Source: Magicicada septendecula
Lineage: Eukaryota > Arthropoda > Insecta > Hemiptera > Cicadidae
DNA: 64,000 nt
Direction of reading: 5' to 3'
NCBI GenBank assembly: GCA_034769895.1
Contig: CM068373.1
Span: 24,886,120 to 24,950,119 of the forward strand
Shown: positions 23,145-34,215 of the stretch, piece after piece
How the letters are laid out: each line of letters starts with the position of its first letter
How positions within the stretch are numbered: position 1 is the first letter of the stretch
Position numbers and translations under genes: made by a program
The notes under the pieces: model-generated
Database searches by the model: none
Told to the model about the DNA's origin: nothing
The model's input: only the letters and a program-made list of their open reading frames with translations

Positions 23145-23607
23145 CACTATTGCAATTTATCCTTTTGTAGCTTGCATGATACATATGTGTCAACTGAGGC
23201 GACTGATTTACTGCTTTGCTTGAACGTAGTAGGTCATCTGTTGCTGTTGCATTATTCAGATTCATATTACTGCAAGACTGCAACACAGCTTGTAATTGTA
23301 ATCCGACACACCGAGAAATGCATGTCTGTTTAACAAATCCCGTGACGTACTCATTTTACGATATGGCAAATTAATTATTATCACCAAACACCCCAAAATG
23401 TGATCATTACCGCTAAGAAACATAGTAACTTACTAAAAATTTTGATAATTTATGTAAACTTCTACTTAAATCCATAAATATAATTTGATAAAATATTGGC
23501 GATACCAGTTCTTACAGACGCTAGTGGAACATGGACGATATCTGGGAAAGAAAAGCAGCATATACAAACAGCCGAAATTCATTTTTCAAGGCATGTGAGT
23601 GGTTATC
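23143..23607. other. Spacer, no gene seen
   Basis: No recognisable coding or repeat content up to the hAT target duplication. Confidence 0.5.
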
Positions 23608-23615
23608 GTCTAAGG

Positions 23616-24346
23616 CAGGGGCTCCCAAAATAAAGTCCGCAGACACATTTTAAGAAAAATTAGAATATACTTTAATTTTTACTAGTTTTAGTGCTCTAAA
23701 ATCTTAATTTTAGAATCTTAAAACAACTAGTGGAAGATTCCAGTAATTTTTGGGTGGGGAGTTCTAATATTCCCTTTAATAATGTCTTTAAATTATGTCG
23801 TGAAGCAGAGCTGTAAGTAATCCGAACTGATTAGACCTCTCTCTTACACTACAAAAAAGAAGATTCATTGACAGAACTTTCAACTGACAGTTTATTAAAA
23901 TTATAGTTTGCCCAATTACAGCTAGCTAACTAACTTTTGGTTATATGTAATGACTGACTATCCTGAACTCGCAAAATAGTTTTGAAGCGTTTAACTGTGT
24001 TTCCTTCTACTTATTTGTGTGAAATCGCATTCTCTCTGTACGTAAAGTCAAAGTTAAGAAATTAACTTGATGTCGAGAATGACTTAATATTGAAATTATC
24101 AGACATTAAACCCAATGTTGTAGAACTAATTGTTCACAAGCAGCTTCATTGTTCACATTAAACTATGTTTGATATCATTAGTATTATAATTTTGCAACTT
24201 ACGAGAATTTTAAATTGTAATAGAGTTTAATTAAATATAAGAGCTTCTATCATATGTGTACTGTTTTACTTCAGAACTCATACGGGGTCCGTGTAATTTT
24301 AAATTATTTGGGTGGGCCGGCGGACTGAAAAGTTTGGGAACCACTG
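23616..24346 (+). mobile_element. hAT DNA transposon remnant, 731 bp, with 8-bp target duplication
   Basis: The left end CAGGGGCTCCCAAA and the right end AAAGTTTGGGAACCACTG are imperfect inverted termini of the CAGNGGTTCCCAAACTTTT type common in animal hAT elements. GTCTAAGG at 23608-23615 and GTTTAAGG at 24347-24354 form an 8-bp target duplication with one mismatch, the length diagnostic of hAT. The inside keeps only the last part of a transposase gene. A related copy lies inverted at 46917-47608. Confidence 0.9.
23985..24161 (+). pseudogene. hAT transposase C-terminal remnant
   Basis: A 59-codon stretch with one internal stop: KRLTVFPSTYLCEIAFS, then VKSKLRN, then LDVENDLILKLSDIKPNVVE and LIVHKQLHCSH before the terminal stop. 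This matches the dimerisation-region end of Charlie/ZBED-like hAT transposases (family pattern TYLCEVGFS...KTKYRNRLDVE.DLR..L). The internal stop follows KLRN, at the place where family members read RLDVE. The catalytic DDE region and zinc finger are absent, so no active enzyme can be made. Confidence 0.85.
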
Positions 24347-24408
24347 GTTTAAGGGATTGAATGCATAACGAAAATATAAATGCCGAACTTTTGATTTGTT
24401 CTCCATCA

Positions 24409-24575
24409 ATGATAATATGGAAGAACGAAAGCTGCAGTGGATGGAGCACGTCTACAGAATAGGCCACCAGACGCTGTTTAAGCGCGCTGTAGACTAAAAA
24501 TCTGTTGGCAGAAGATCTGTGAGTAAGTCCTAGATGAGGTGTGTGGAGTGAAGAGGGAACAGAGTATACGCCTAC
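24409..24575 (+). mobile_element. LINE tail fragment
   Basis: EERKLQWMEHVYRIGHQTLFKRAVD, a stop, then VGRRSVSKS resembles the extreme C terminus of RTE/CR1-like LINE proteins (pattern RKLRWFGHV.RM...R..KRA......GRRSVGRPRKRW). It is short and interrupted. There is no RT core. Confidence 0.7.
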
Positions 24576-24599
24576 ACCGCAAAGTGACATTGAGGACGT

Positions 24600-25077
24600 A
24601 ATGTAATTTAATCTCTAAAATATTATCTAAAATAATACAAAAATTGTGGTTAAAATATAATAATGTGAAGCCCTTATTGTAATTAAATTTTTTTTCTTTT
24701 ATGTGACAAACGGTGTAATCATCTTTAACGAAATATTACCGATTCAAGTTTTTTTTTTTAATAATCTTCATTCTTATCAGTTACAATGACTAAAAATATG
24801 TGTTTATAAATGTGACGAACGTTTAGTTACCGATCAAATAATTGTTTTTGTCTTGACAAATTCATTTCTACATGCATGAAGTAAGAGTAGAGTACTTGAA
24901 AAATGTTAAAACTATTCACGTTAGGGAACGCTTACCGATCACTTGGACATGATTCAGTATACACTTCACTAATAATGTCACAAATTAGTATCCTAAAAAT
25001 CCATTAACTGCACTATGCAATTTTATTCTAACGTTTTTGTATACTTCATTTTAGACTTGTGACAACACACATTCAGT
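24600..25077. other. AT-rich DNA, no gene seen
   Basis: No supported coding, structured RNA or transposon end. Confidence 0.5.
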
Positions 25078-25325
25078 ATCTTCAAAAATTTTAATAGTTC
25101 ATTCACACGATCGTTTACCTACACTTTTAAGTAAAAAAAAACAAAAACAAAAACGGTTTGACACACAAATTGGTAACGTACAAAAGTTAGCTGGCAAAAG
25201 TCTTAAAATAATTTTATTTGTGTTGATAATTTGTATCATAAATATTGAAGGAAGTTAGTAATATCTACCCAAATAGATAGATAGATGTAATAGTTAGTAC
25301 ACAAATACTTTGAAATATCAAGCTG
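25078..25325 (+). repeat. Dispersed repeat R1, copy 1
   Basis: Matches 26315-26588 almost word for word: CACACGATCGTTTACCTACAC, a variable A-rich run, CACACAAATTGGT, ATTTTATTTGTGTTGATA, TTGTATCATAAATATTG, GGAAGTTAGTAATATCTACC. This copy has an extra TAGATAGATAGATG insertion. No coding capacity; possibly non-autonomous element remains or a local duplication. Confidence 0.85.
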
Positions 25326-26198
25326 TGGCCAACTCCCTACTATGGTGTGTTGTGAAGCTAGGGGAAAGATGATGCTCTTCTTGAAACTTCAACTACTAAA
25401 GTTGAGATTTAATTGCGACTTTCTCCCAATATTTAATATATTTGTTTATCTTAAATACAGGCCTCAAACTTACAAACATATATAATTATACATACGCATT
25501 TATATAATGTAAAATAGTTACTGTCCTAGAGAGTCAGGTCTACTGTAAATAAACTGATTTAGAATAGCAGTCTCATAGATAAAGGATGTGAGCATTGTTG
25601 CAAGTAAGGCAACAACATTTTCCATGTGTCATATTTATAAAATAAAGGAATGAAATAAAAACCACCTATTTTTTGTGCGTTATATTCCTTTCTTCGTTCC
25701 CATAATACAGGGAAATAGTGTAATATTTCACGTTTTACTAATTTTCAGGTGTATAAAAGTGTATTAAACTTGTATTTCCTTGCCTAATTTTTTCTTTTTA
25801 ATGATAATTATTTTACTATCTTTTTGATTCAACATAACATAAACCTAAAATTACCGTCGTTTGGCAATGATAATTTATTTCTACTAAGAATTAAGTTTTC
25901 TACTAAGGTTTTAATGAAAACGATCTGTGAAATGGTAATGACAATAATTAATCTAAAACTTTCGAGGAGATCTAAGATATGTCTGATTTCAATTTGAAAC
26001 GCTTAACAAGCGCTACGCCTAGTTTCGTAATGAGCAAAGTGTATACTGTGAGCAAGGTTGACTGCAAGTAAACGTTTTATGAGATCTCCTGTACTGAATT
26101 CAATTTTCCTTTAAATAATAGTTGTTAGCTTTCAGAGACATATGATGTATTACAGAGTAAAACTACTAATCGCAATAAAGAAAATCAACGTAGATAAA
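25326..26198. other. AT-rich DNA, no gene seen
   Basis: No supported gene or repeat. Confidence 0.5.
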
Positions 26199-26290
26199 AG
26201 GTTTTCATCTTAGTTTTGGCGAAGCTGTAAAAAAAAAAGTTTTGAACTCACGAACATAGCTCATGACGACGCCATTAACTCTTATTCCAT
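26199..26290 (+). repeat. Dispersed repeat R2, copy 1
   Basis: Near-identical to 27800-27893: TTTTGGCGAAGCTGTAAAAA, GTTTTGAACTCACGAACATA, GCTCATGACGACGCCATTAA, CTCTTATTCCATT. The two copies are direct repeats about 1.5 kb apart and bracket R1 copy 2 and the small ORF at 27080-27388. Confidence 0.88.
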
Positions 26291-26314
26291 TAACAAATAC
26301 TTGTGATAACTTGT

Positions 26315-26588
26315 GATAACACACGTTCAGTATCTTCAAACATTTTAGTCGTTCATTTACACGATCGTTTACCTACACTTTTAACAAAAAAAAAAAAAAC
26401 GGTTTTACACACAAATTGGTCACCTACAAAAGTCTATCATGATCTATACCAAATTTCGTGAGAGCGTAGCTGGCAAAATTCCTAAATTAATTTTATTTGT
26501 GTTGATATTTTGTATCATAAATATTGATGGAAGTTAGTAATATCTACCCACAATAGTTACTACACAAATACTTTGAAACATCAAGCTG
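26315..26588 (+). repeat. Dispersed repeat R1, copy 2
   Basis: Second copy of the repeat at 25078-25325. It contains an additional segment (TCTATCATGATCTATACC through GAGAGCGTAGC) not present in copy 1. Confidence 0.85.
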
Positions 26589-26975
26589 AAACTTCTTCAG
26601 CGGTGTGAGACAGACTGCCAGTAACTTGTAACGGTTTTATTTGGTAGGTTGAGTAGGGGTGGTGTGTGGTGGAAGGGAATTGGCGCGGGGATCCGAATTA
26701 TTGTTTGTTTTATGTATAATTGTGTCAAAGAGTGTGTGCGATTTATAGTGTAATTGGTCGTTAAGTATGCTGTTTGGTTGTGTTGTGTAGTCTTTGTATA
26801 TTTCATACTGTTCTGCTGTGTTAAGTTTCGGATTAAAAAATTTGGGTGTGGCTGTGTCGTGGACACGGCCGTGTGTTTTACGTGAATACGTGTACGTAAC
26901 GGGTAATATTTTCTTTGAGCGTATTATATGTATACACTGAGAGAAAAAAATACTTATATCAAGTGAATTTTCTTG

Positions 26976-26999
26976 ACATAAGAATATATATTCTTATGT
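26976..26999. repeat. Perfect 24-bp palindrome
   Basis: ACATAAGAATAT is followed directly by its reverse complement, giving a 12-bp perfect inverted repeat without a loop. It lies just after CACTGAGAGAAAAAAATAC (26938), which resembles a mariner-type terminus, but no partner end was found. Confidence 0.7.
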
Positions 27000-27079
27000 T
27001 ATATCGTTATATCGTTAAATACGAAGAAGCGATCGCCGCGGTGTCACACCCGAGCACATTTTGTACATGGCCATGAAAA

Positions 27080-27388
27080 TTATGCGGCTTCGTGTCGTCG
27101 AAGGAATATACAGTATTGTATGTTAAATGTATCGATGTCTATACAGTCCGGCGTTGATATAGAAGCGATTATATCATCCACTTGCATAGGCTCGGGCGCC
27201 CCAGCTGCAGATGTACTGGCGCCGTCGTTGATCCGCTCGGACGCTTTCATTCGTTTACGTTCCCGGCACCGCTTCACTCTGTCATATCGTGTTTTACGGG
27301 TATCACTGGATTGCTCTTGAGAAGCCCTTTCCAACCGTATACGATCTCTATATTTTGATTTGGCTTTTTGACGAGTATAGGCCGACAT
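27080..27388 (-). CDS. Unrecognised 102-aa basic protein or first exon
   Basis: A real ATG at 27388 opens a 102-codon frame with balanced codon use and more G+C than its surroundings. The N-terminal half is Arg/Lys-rich (YTRQKAKSKYRDRIRLERA, KTRYDRVKRCRERKRMKAS), followed by GASTSAAGAPEP and an acidic QVDDIIASISTPDCIDIDTF. The basic part recalls N-terminal leaders of several transposon proteins and bZIP-like basic regions, but there is no leucine zipper and no family I can name. A GC-rich promoter-like stretch lies upstream (27540-27620). It could be the first exon of a host gene, the N-terminal piece of a transposon, or a decaying gene. Confidence 0.45.
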   Translation of the reverse strand: MSAYTRQKAKSKYRDRIRLERASQEQSSDTRKTRYDRVKRCRERKRMKASERINDGASTSAAGAPEPMQVDDIIASISTPDCIDIDTFNIQYCIFLRRHEAA

Positions 27389-27539
27389 TGCATTATTTAT
27401 TTTAATTTTTTACTTTAACACCATATATATACACTATAACTATTTCACACTAATGTTTTATATACGCAATCGATAGATCTTGACGAGAGCTGACGATTGA
27501 AACTCAAACGAACGTCCTAGCTTCTCCGAGTCAAAATTT

Positions 27540-27620
27540 ATACTAAACAGACGTTATGTGACGCAGCGAAACGACCTCAAAATGGCGGCGCTTCCTCCTC
27601 CGCCGCGCGCGATGCGTCAC
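27540..27620 (-). promoter_or_regulatory. Candidate GC-rich promoter upstream of the 27388 ORF
   Basis: This is a clear GC-rich island in AT-rich DNA. On the minus strand it contains GCGCCGCCATTTTGAGG, i.e. a CAAAATGGCGGC motif on the plus strand like the YY1/initiator element of many animal promoters. Two AP-1/CRE-like heptamers sit in inverted arrangement (TGACGCA near 27561 and TGCGTCA near 27614). AGTATAAATTTTG follows at about 27533. It sits 150-230 bp before the ATG. The function is inferred. Confidence 0.35.
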
Positions 27621-28237
27621 AGTCCTCACTCAACGTAACGAATTCTTTGATCCTTTAGCTATCGAGTGGTGTAATTAAATTTTGGATGTAGATGATAGAT
27701 ATGTAGCTGCAACACCAAACTGTATCCCCCGATTTTGTTATCATCAGTTTTCTGAATTGCCTCCCACTATGGAAGCAAATTTAAAGACGTATTCACGTCA
27801 AAAGGTTTACATCTTAATTTTGGCGAAGCTGTAAAAAAAAAGTTTTGAACTCACGAACATAGCTCATGACGACGCCATTAACTCTTATTCCATTTGCAGT
27901 GTTGCTGTTGATTTCTAAAAGAATTGTATAACAGACGAGTACAAATTTGTCCAGCCCAAATTTAAAATGTATACCTGCATACCATTTTAAGAAATATAGG
28001 CAATTCAAGTATATCATAACGTTACGTATGAGTTACAAATGGAAAGAAGAATATAAAGCAAATGTTAATATGGAACGACTCTGTTTCAAGTAGAGGGAGC
28101 GGTCAGATTGTTAGCTGTATTTTGTACTCTGTCAAGTCTAACCGAATGATACTATAAATTTAATAGTTTTCTGCAATTGTGAAACTCAAAATTACGAGAC
28201 ATTCTTGTCAAATTCTAATAATTTTCATATTATATAT
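27621..28237. other. Spacer holding R2 copy 2
   Basis: Contains the second copy of R2 (27800-27893). The rest is AT-rich with no supported gene. Confidence 0.6.
27800..27893 (+). repeat. Dispersed repeat R2, copy 2
   Basis: Direct repeat of 26199-26290. Beyond CTCTTATTCCATT this copy continues into TTGCAGTGTTGCTG, whereas copy 1 breaks off. Confidence 0.88.
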
Positions 28238-29553
28238 TGTTACGACATCACAGAACAATCTACGTGTTTGTCGAATGTGCCAGAAGAATCTCGATGTAAC
28301 GCGTGTGGCGTACGTGCTTGTCGACGCATTTCCGAGAGGTTTAGCCACCAAATGCTCGTTGCAAACATTGCCCATGAAGTGACTCTTGGCACGGACATTA
28401 GGAATGCCTACAGATCCGTTGCGGACCTAAGAGAGAATGTCCTGAAGGTTGGCCAATAGAAGATAAAGCTTTCCATGGCTAAAATGACAGGGTCTACCAA
28501 CCATTCGATTAAACGAGTGGCATTAGTCGAAGTAAAAGTCAACAAGCCTGGGCAAGAGGAACCCTCCCTATTGCAAGTGGAAATGGAGGAAGAACTAGCA
28601 GAGGAATTACAAATAAGTGTAACGACAAAAGAAGTGATTGGAAAGCCAACTATGGGTGTCGAGACAAAACTCTTGCTTGTTCCTGAGCTGGTAGAAGCGC
28701 CCGAGGGCAAAGTGGCTGAAGATGAGGTTACGCAAGAGGTTGTTGACGAGAAGCAAAGTTACTTGGATCAGCCAATGGTGTTTAGGTCATCAGTACATGA
28801 CGCAAGGGGAGTGATTTCAGCAAAACTAGTGGTTGAGCGGAAAACTCGCATTCCTGGGAACGTGATGTTCGGATCACACGAGACTGAATTCGAAGAACGG
28901 GAAAATTATCTTTCGCAAGGACGTCCACCTAGATCGCCTGGTCGAGTATTACTTCAGAGACGGTTTGCCAGTTCGGGACGAACAGGCTTAAGGAGGGGGT
29001 TGTTTTACGACCTCACAGAACAATCTACGTGTTTGTCGAAAGTGCCAGAAGAATCTCGATGTAACGCTTGTGGCGTACGTGCTTGTCGACGCATTTTCGA
29101 GAGGTTTCTCGAAGACGCCAGCCGCGCGGACTGTGTGAAGGCCGCAGATAATTAAGTAGTTCACACAAGCGCCAAGACGCAGTTAGGAACATTCTGGTAC
29201 GTGATCGCAGGTATAAATACATGGCGGCAGCGGCCTTAAGAGTCAGTACAGCTGCGTTAGATTTACAGTTCGGTTAGAGAGTTATTCTCGGGCGATATTA
29301 CTGTGCGCGTTCAAATGGTTATTAGTTAAGTGTTGTGTTTTATAATCGGACGGTAATTGTAATACAATTGTGTTTAATTTTAGAGGACATTTTATTGCGT
29401 GTGAACAATTTTTTTGATTTGTTGTAGCGACTGTGTTGTTAATTACGAACTGTTAACTGTGGAAATTAAAGCTGGTACTTAGTTACTTAATTGGTGTCTT
29501 GTAGTTGTTTTGTTTCGACTGTACCTACGACTATCGAGTAGACCGTCGTAACA
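28238..29553 (+). mobile_element. Broken LTR element of family A with part of its interior
   Basis: It starts with about 105 bp of the family A LTR (28238-28345) and ends with a full LTR (29001-29553), flanked by ATAT at 28234-28237 and 29554-29557. The first internal segment, about 28350-28455, carries a phrase resembling the end of a gypsy-type aspartic protease (VANIAHEVTLGTDI... followed by LRENVLKVGQ). The last codons before the 3' LTR include SQGRPPRSPGRVLLQRRF. A purine tract (AAGGAGGGGG) precedes the 3' LTR. The element is clearly broken and short, with much of pol missing. It supplies the only coding evidence for the family and points to Ty3/Gypsy kin. Confidence 0.8.
29001..29553 (+). 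repeat. Family A LTR, 3' LTR of the broken element
   Basis: 553 bp from TGTTTTACGACCTCACAG to CCGTCGTAACA, with the family's GGTATAAATACATGGCGGC box near 29210. It closely resembles the solo LTR at 51125-51677. Confidence 0.9.
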
Positions 29554-30743
29554 ATATGTATTTTAAGCGAGGCTAAGCGACTTCAACAAAGATAGTCCAA
29601 TTTCTTAACGTACATATTTGTCATCCCATTAATTTTTCCCCATAATAGGAAAAGACACAATTCTCCATCCTCACAGGAAAGCTATCATAATTCCGTTTAG
29701 TGGAAACAAAAACCATGAGTAGTCAAAATGGAAAACAGATTTAAAAATTACCCTAATTTGTGACATAATCTCGTAAACTGAGGAGGATAATGTGTTGGTA
29801 TTAGAGCATATAAGTTCAGAGAAGTTGTTTAAAGTCGTTTGTATTGTGTTTAAAATTTAGTTCTAAAACTCATGCGTTAATACAATATTGAGTTTCAACT
29901 CCTTAGAATGCTTTTCAACACACAGAATAAATCACAATATTGTTTTCTTATAAAAAAAGATAGTGCTTACAAATTCCTTTAACAGAACAATTAATGAACA
30001 TACACAATTAATAGAAAGAAAAATTGATGATCAATGAACCACTTTGCACTACATTTTTCATATTTTTTACTCAAACTCATGTTTGTCAATAAAACAACAG
30101 AAATCATGGCTCAGACAATATCAAGCAATACTTTTTAAACCAGTTGGTTTAATAAAAGGGAAAGCAGAACTTTGTTGTGATAACTTTCACCGTTCAAAGT
30201 ACAACGTAGCGCCATCAATTCATATGCAGTTCGCTTATAGTTAAACAGATGTAACAATTGTTTTATAAAAACCCCTGAAGCTAATTCCTAAAGATATAAA
30301 GATTTGGATTAAATTTAAAATAACTTTTCTCAAAAACTAAAAGTGATTTTTGCCAAGACCCTTCAAAAAATATTTGACCGTAATTAACTAAAATGTAAAT
30401 TGACAACGCGTTTCTCTTCTGCTCTTTGCAAACGAGCGCTCGCGAGCGTGCGACTGGAATAAAGTTGGCTGGAACGTACTCGAGACAAGGGAAATGGCAT
30501 CCATGTATTTAGCGTAGCGCGTGTTGTACTATATTATTGCTGAAATTTCTCCTCGTGTGCCACATAGTCGTTAATGTACAGAACTTTGTCAGTCTGAGAA
30601 TTTAGGTATAACTGTTGTTATTTCAAGCGCTATAAGTTGTTAATAGTAAGCTAATTATTATGACTATTGTAAACGCTAGTAGAGGTTACAAGTATGTGCA
30701 CTATTGTTCGTTCTTTTCTCGTATACTAGTATCGAATTCCTAT
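29554..30743. other. AT-rich DNA, no gene seen
   Basis: No supported gene. A G+C-richer patch around 30410-30490 (AACGAGCGCTCGCGAGCGTG) is unassigned. Confidence 0.5.
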
Positions 30744-31284
30744 TGTTACGGCGGACTACTGATCGTCGTATGGTCCAGTGGAAAACAAAATACAAGACAC
30801 CAATTAAGTCAATAATCACCAGCTTTAATTATCACAATTAAACGGTTTGTAATCAACAAGATAGTCTCTAACAACAAATAAAATAAAAATTGTTCACATG
30901 CAATAAAATGTCAACTAATGTAAAACACAATTGTATTACAATTGTCGCACGCGAATATAAAACACATAACACTTCGCCACAACACATCGAACCGCACTCC
31001 AATAAATCGCATCTCAAACGCACTGTGTACTCGCCCGATAATAACTAACTTGACCGTCACTGATTTCTAGAATTATCTGTAACTTTAAACACTGTCTTTA
31101 AACTAGAAACAGTGTCCTTGAATACACTGCGCTGACCGGTACGGTCCGATATAGGCTCGATAGTTGACGCTTAATTGTCTTTCACCTTAAATTAGCAGCA
31201 TTACGCGCGCGCGCGCACACACACACACACACACTGCAACTGGAATATTCGAGGTACTTGTAGAACGTCCCGCATTACGTAACA
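30744..31284 (-). repeat. Solo LTR, family A, inverted copy
   Basis: The plus strand starts TGTTACGGCGGACTACTGATC and ends ATTACGTAACA, i.e. the family read in reverse. It contains the shared block CAAGACACCAATTAAGTCA...CACCAGCTTTAAT near the left. A GC/CA microsatellite (31203-31233) has expanded inside it. Target duplications are no longer clear. Confidence 0.85.
31203..31233. repeat. (CG)n(CA)n microsatellite
   Basis: An alternating purine-pyrimidine run of CG then CA dinucleotides inside the solo LTR. Such runs can adopt Z-DNA. Confidence 0.9.
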
Positions 31285-32717
31285 ATATTATTCACCTAAA
31301 CAATGAAATCTGATCAAGGTTACAAAGTTCCTAGGCGCAATTTGCAAACGCACTCATAACGCACGGTAACCTTTTTGACTAGCAATCCCCAAAGTTGATA
31401 CAAGAAATTTTGCAAACTGAATCAGCTCTTTTGACGGAAAACGTCTCACACCGAATTCCGGGGGGAGGGGGAACCTATGCGAAAGTTGATGTAACGATTT
31501 TGTGTATACCAGACAAACTTTTATATATCTTTAAAAGTGTAACGTATATGTAAATGACCAATACACAATTAAAAAGAGCAAGGATGCAAAAATGTCACTC
31601 AATATTATTCTTGAGCGCGTGATGTTACACGCCATCACAAGATGGCCGCAAATTTGGAGTGAAAAATCACCGGTTTGCTACGCGAAAAAATTAGTATGGC
31701 TCGGAAACGCGGAGCATAAGGCCTCATTTGAGGCGCCGTTTTATAAAGCCTTACAAGTGCTATAAACTAAAAAATACTAATAGTTATAATAGTAAAAGAA
31801 CTTAATAAATAATACAGTGACAAAATGGTAAACTTGGACAAATTTCCTTAAAATTTCAAAATATCTTTACAACAATATCGTAAACGCTTACAAAGTAAAA
31901 GAAGAATTAAATGATAAGTCCAAAAACGCTTCTATGGCAGCAGTAGGCCTACGAATGCAGAGGATGAGGCAGCGTTAAAAGTAGAGGCGAGCAGCAGCTG
32001 CGCAGACGCCGCAACGCCTAATGCCAGTTCACAAACAACGAATGTCGACAGTGAGATAGAACTGATGGATTGCTACAAAATACATACAGAAGAGACGTTT
32101 GAGAATCGAGAATTAGTGTTTATAAGCCATTGGCGTCTGGCGACGGAGCACTTTGAAAAATTATTCGACGGCAAAAAGTTGGTTTCTGTTTGTAGAAATT
32201 AATTGTGATCGTATGTGGATCTAAAATGATTTAAAACGATCCAATGCAGCTTTGTTTGGAATTGTTACAACAAGAACTTACAGATGAGGTCGTTCAACAA
32301 TGTTGTGCTCAAACTGGTGGACATTTGTAAAACAAGGAAAGGTGTCAACAAAGAGTAACGGCTTCACGTATCCACCGAATCCAAAACACTTTCCGTCGTT
32401 AGATCCACTCAGCAAACGTCTAATACAGCCGCGACTGTTTTTACCAAACCTCGTCCCAGCAGCACTGCCAGGGTAAGACGTCTTCCTCCAGAAACCTCAG
32501 CGGTAATGACCATGACACTACTACCTTCCTCCTTTTTCTCCCTAAAATCAGCCGTGAGATTACGTGTGACGTAATAAACGCTAAATCTTTTATTAGGGCC
32601 CGTCTTTAGACGGGGGTGACAGGGCTCGCAGGTTGGGAAGGGACAGTTGAATTATAGCTTGTTGTATGTAGGCAGTGTGGTGGAGGTGTGAAGGGTTTCG
32701 GTTACATCTGCTGGTTA
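31285..32717. other. Mixed spacer with one unrecognised frame
   Basis: Apart from the frame at 31951-32202 nothing is supported. Confidence 0.5.
31951..32202 (+). pseudogene. Unrecognised coding-like remnant
   Basis: An open frame without a start of its own reads TNAEDEAALKVEASSSCADA, then NVDSEIELMDCYKIHTEETF and LVFISHWRLATEHFEKLFDG before a stop. The amino-acid mix is protein-like and the DNA is richer in G+C than its surroundings. I cannot match it to a family. It may be an internal piece of a DNA transposon or a decayed host exon. Confidence 0.3.
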
Positions 32718-32765
32718 ATTCCGATCTGACGATGACCTGAGAAGCTGGAAAGCGCTAATCGGAAT
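32718..32765 (+). ncRNA. Hammerhead-ribozyme-like motif, isolated
   Basis: ATTCCGAT (32718-32725) pairs perfectly with ATCGGAAT (32758-32765) as stem I. Inside are the core CTGACGA (32726-32732), GAAA (32748-32751), palindromic GCGC as a minimal stem III, and TA as the cleavage dinucleotide UH. Stem II (TGACCTGAGAAGCTG) is weakly paired in this copy, so activity is doubtful. The arrangement is that of type I hammerheads of Penelope-like elements. Confidence 0.65.
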
Positions 32766-33429
32766 AATTTTTCTATAGTGGTGTGCAACAGTGATAATTC
32801 TGTTTGTGATTATAACCACTAACACAACTTTCTTAATTAAACTAAATCTTTTAGTAGTTTACACTAATCAAGGAGACTTTCCTAGCATATACAAGGGCAT
32901 GTTCAAAATACATATAATTTTATGTGCTTATAGATGAATATACACTGGCGAGAGCCGACTTTGAGTCATTATCGACGAACAGGTCCGTAAAAACCTACCA
33001 TATCCCCAGGGCTCACATTTTAATCACAAGGCAAATGTATAGAACGCATGTGCAGCACTAATGAACTGTTACACAATAAAATTGTTATACACTACAAATG
33101 TGAATGTGTGTTTGTGTGTGTCATGTCAACAGAGGTTAGCACAGACCAATTTGTACTATGGATATATGGAATTTACTTTAATTGAAATTTACAATTGCTG
33201 AAATAGCAATTGTCGCTCTGTGTAATCATTGAGAATTCAAATATTATTAGATGTAGATTTTACTGCCTACTGTAATTCTGATGTGTATATATAATCTATG
33301 CGGATGCCATATCCTTTACCGCGGACAGTGCTAATTGTAACCTGGCAGTAATTCAAAATTAGCTGCGTGTGCCTATTTATATAATTCGTACTGCGAAAAC
33401 ACACCGACCGTTTCCAAAAGTTCATAGAT
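32766..33429. other. AT-rich DNA, no gene seen
   Basis: No supported feature. Confidence 0.5.
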
Positions 33430-34215
33430 TATCGAAAGTATAAACGATCTCTAGTGACTGTAAAGTTGAAGTGCAGAAAACCGTGTCATGTTCGTGCACA
33501 ACTCGAACTGGACTCCAACAAGGAGATTGTCTGTCATGGTTGTTATTTAATCTAGCACTAATATAAGAACACGTGATACTAGACTACCAAATAAACAACA
33601 AGATCTTAAACAAAAGTATACAATTTTTAGCATATGCAGATAATATTCATCTGATTGCCAGGACAGTACGAGATGTCATTAGTGCCTTCACAGCATTAGA
33701 GGAAGCTCCAAATAAATTAGCCTCCAGATAAACTTGGAGGAAACAGAATATATGTATGCTACTAACAAACTACCTCACCACCAAGCCTTGAATACCTTGA
33801 AATAGGCACAAAAAGTATAGGCTCAGTAAAAGAGTTGATACATCTTGGCTCCCAGATAAACAGCACTAACGACACCAACACTTAAATAAGAAGAAGAATA
33901 TATCTCGTAATTAAAGCATATTGTGGATTAAAAAAGCATTTAGTACGTACTTCATCTCAAGAAGTACGAAGTGCAAAATTTACAAAACATTTATCAGGCC
34001 AGTGCTGACATATCCTTCAGAAACATTAACAATGAAGAAAAATAGCGAGAGACTTATAGGTTGATGTGAAAGACGGATTTTGAGAACAACATTTTAAGGA
34101 GTGGAATGTGGCGCACGTTTTATAATTATAAATTATACCATTCTTACAAAGAGCCGGGCATTGTCAGGATTATCAAAATGTACAGGCTTGGACACATAGA
34201 GAGAATGGAATACGA
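33430..34215 (+). mobile_element. LINE remnant including reverse transcriptase core
   Basis: Scattered frames on the plus strand give RT landmarks in order: TRTGLQQGDCLSWLLFN (RT block 4), IQFLAYADNIHLIARTVRDV (block 5, with YADN where YADD is expected), IRPVLTYPSETLTMKKNSERL, then ERRILRTTF. This is the order of a Jockey/RTE-like ORF2. Many stops and frame changes interrupt it, and the catalytic motif has lost an aspartate, so it is old and dead. Confidence 0.85.
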
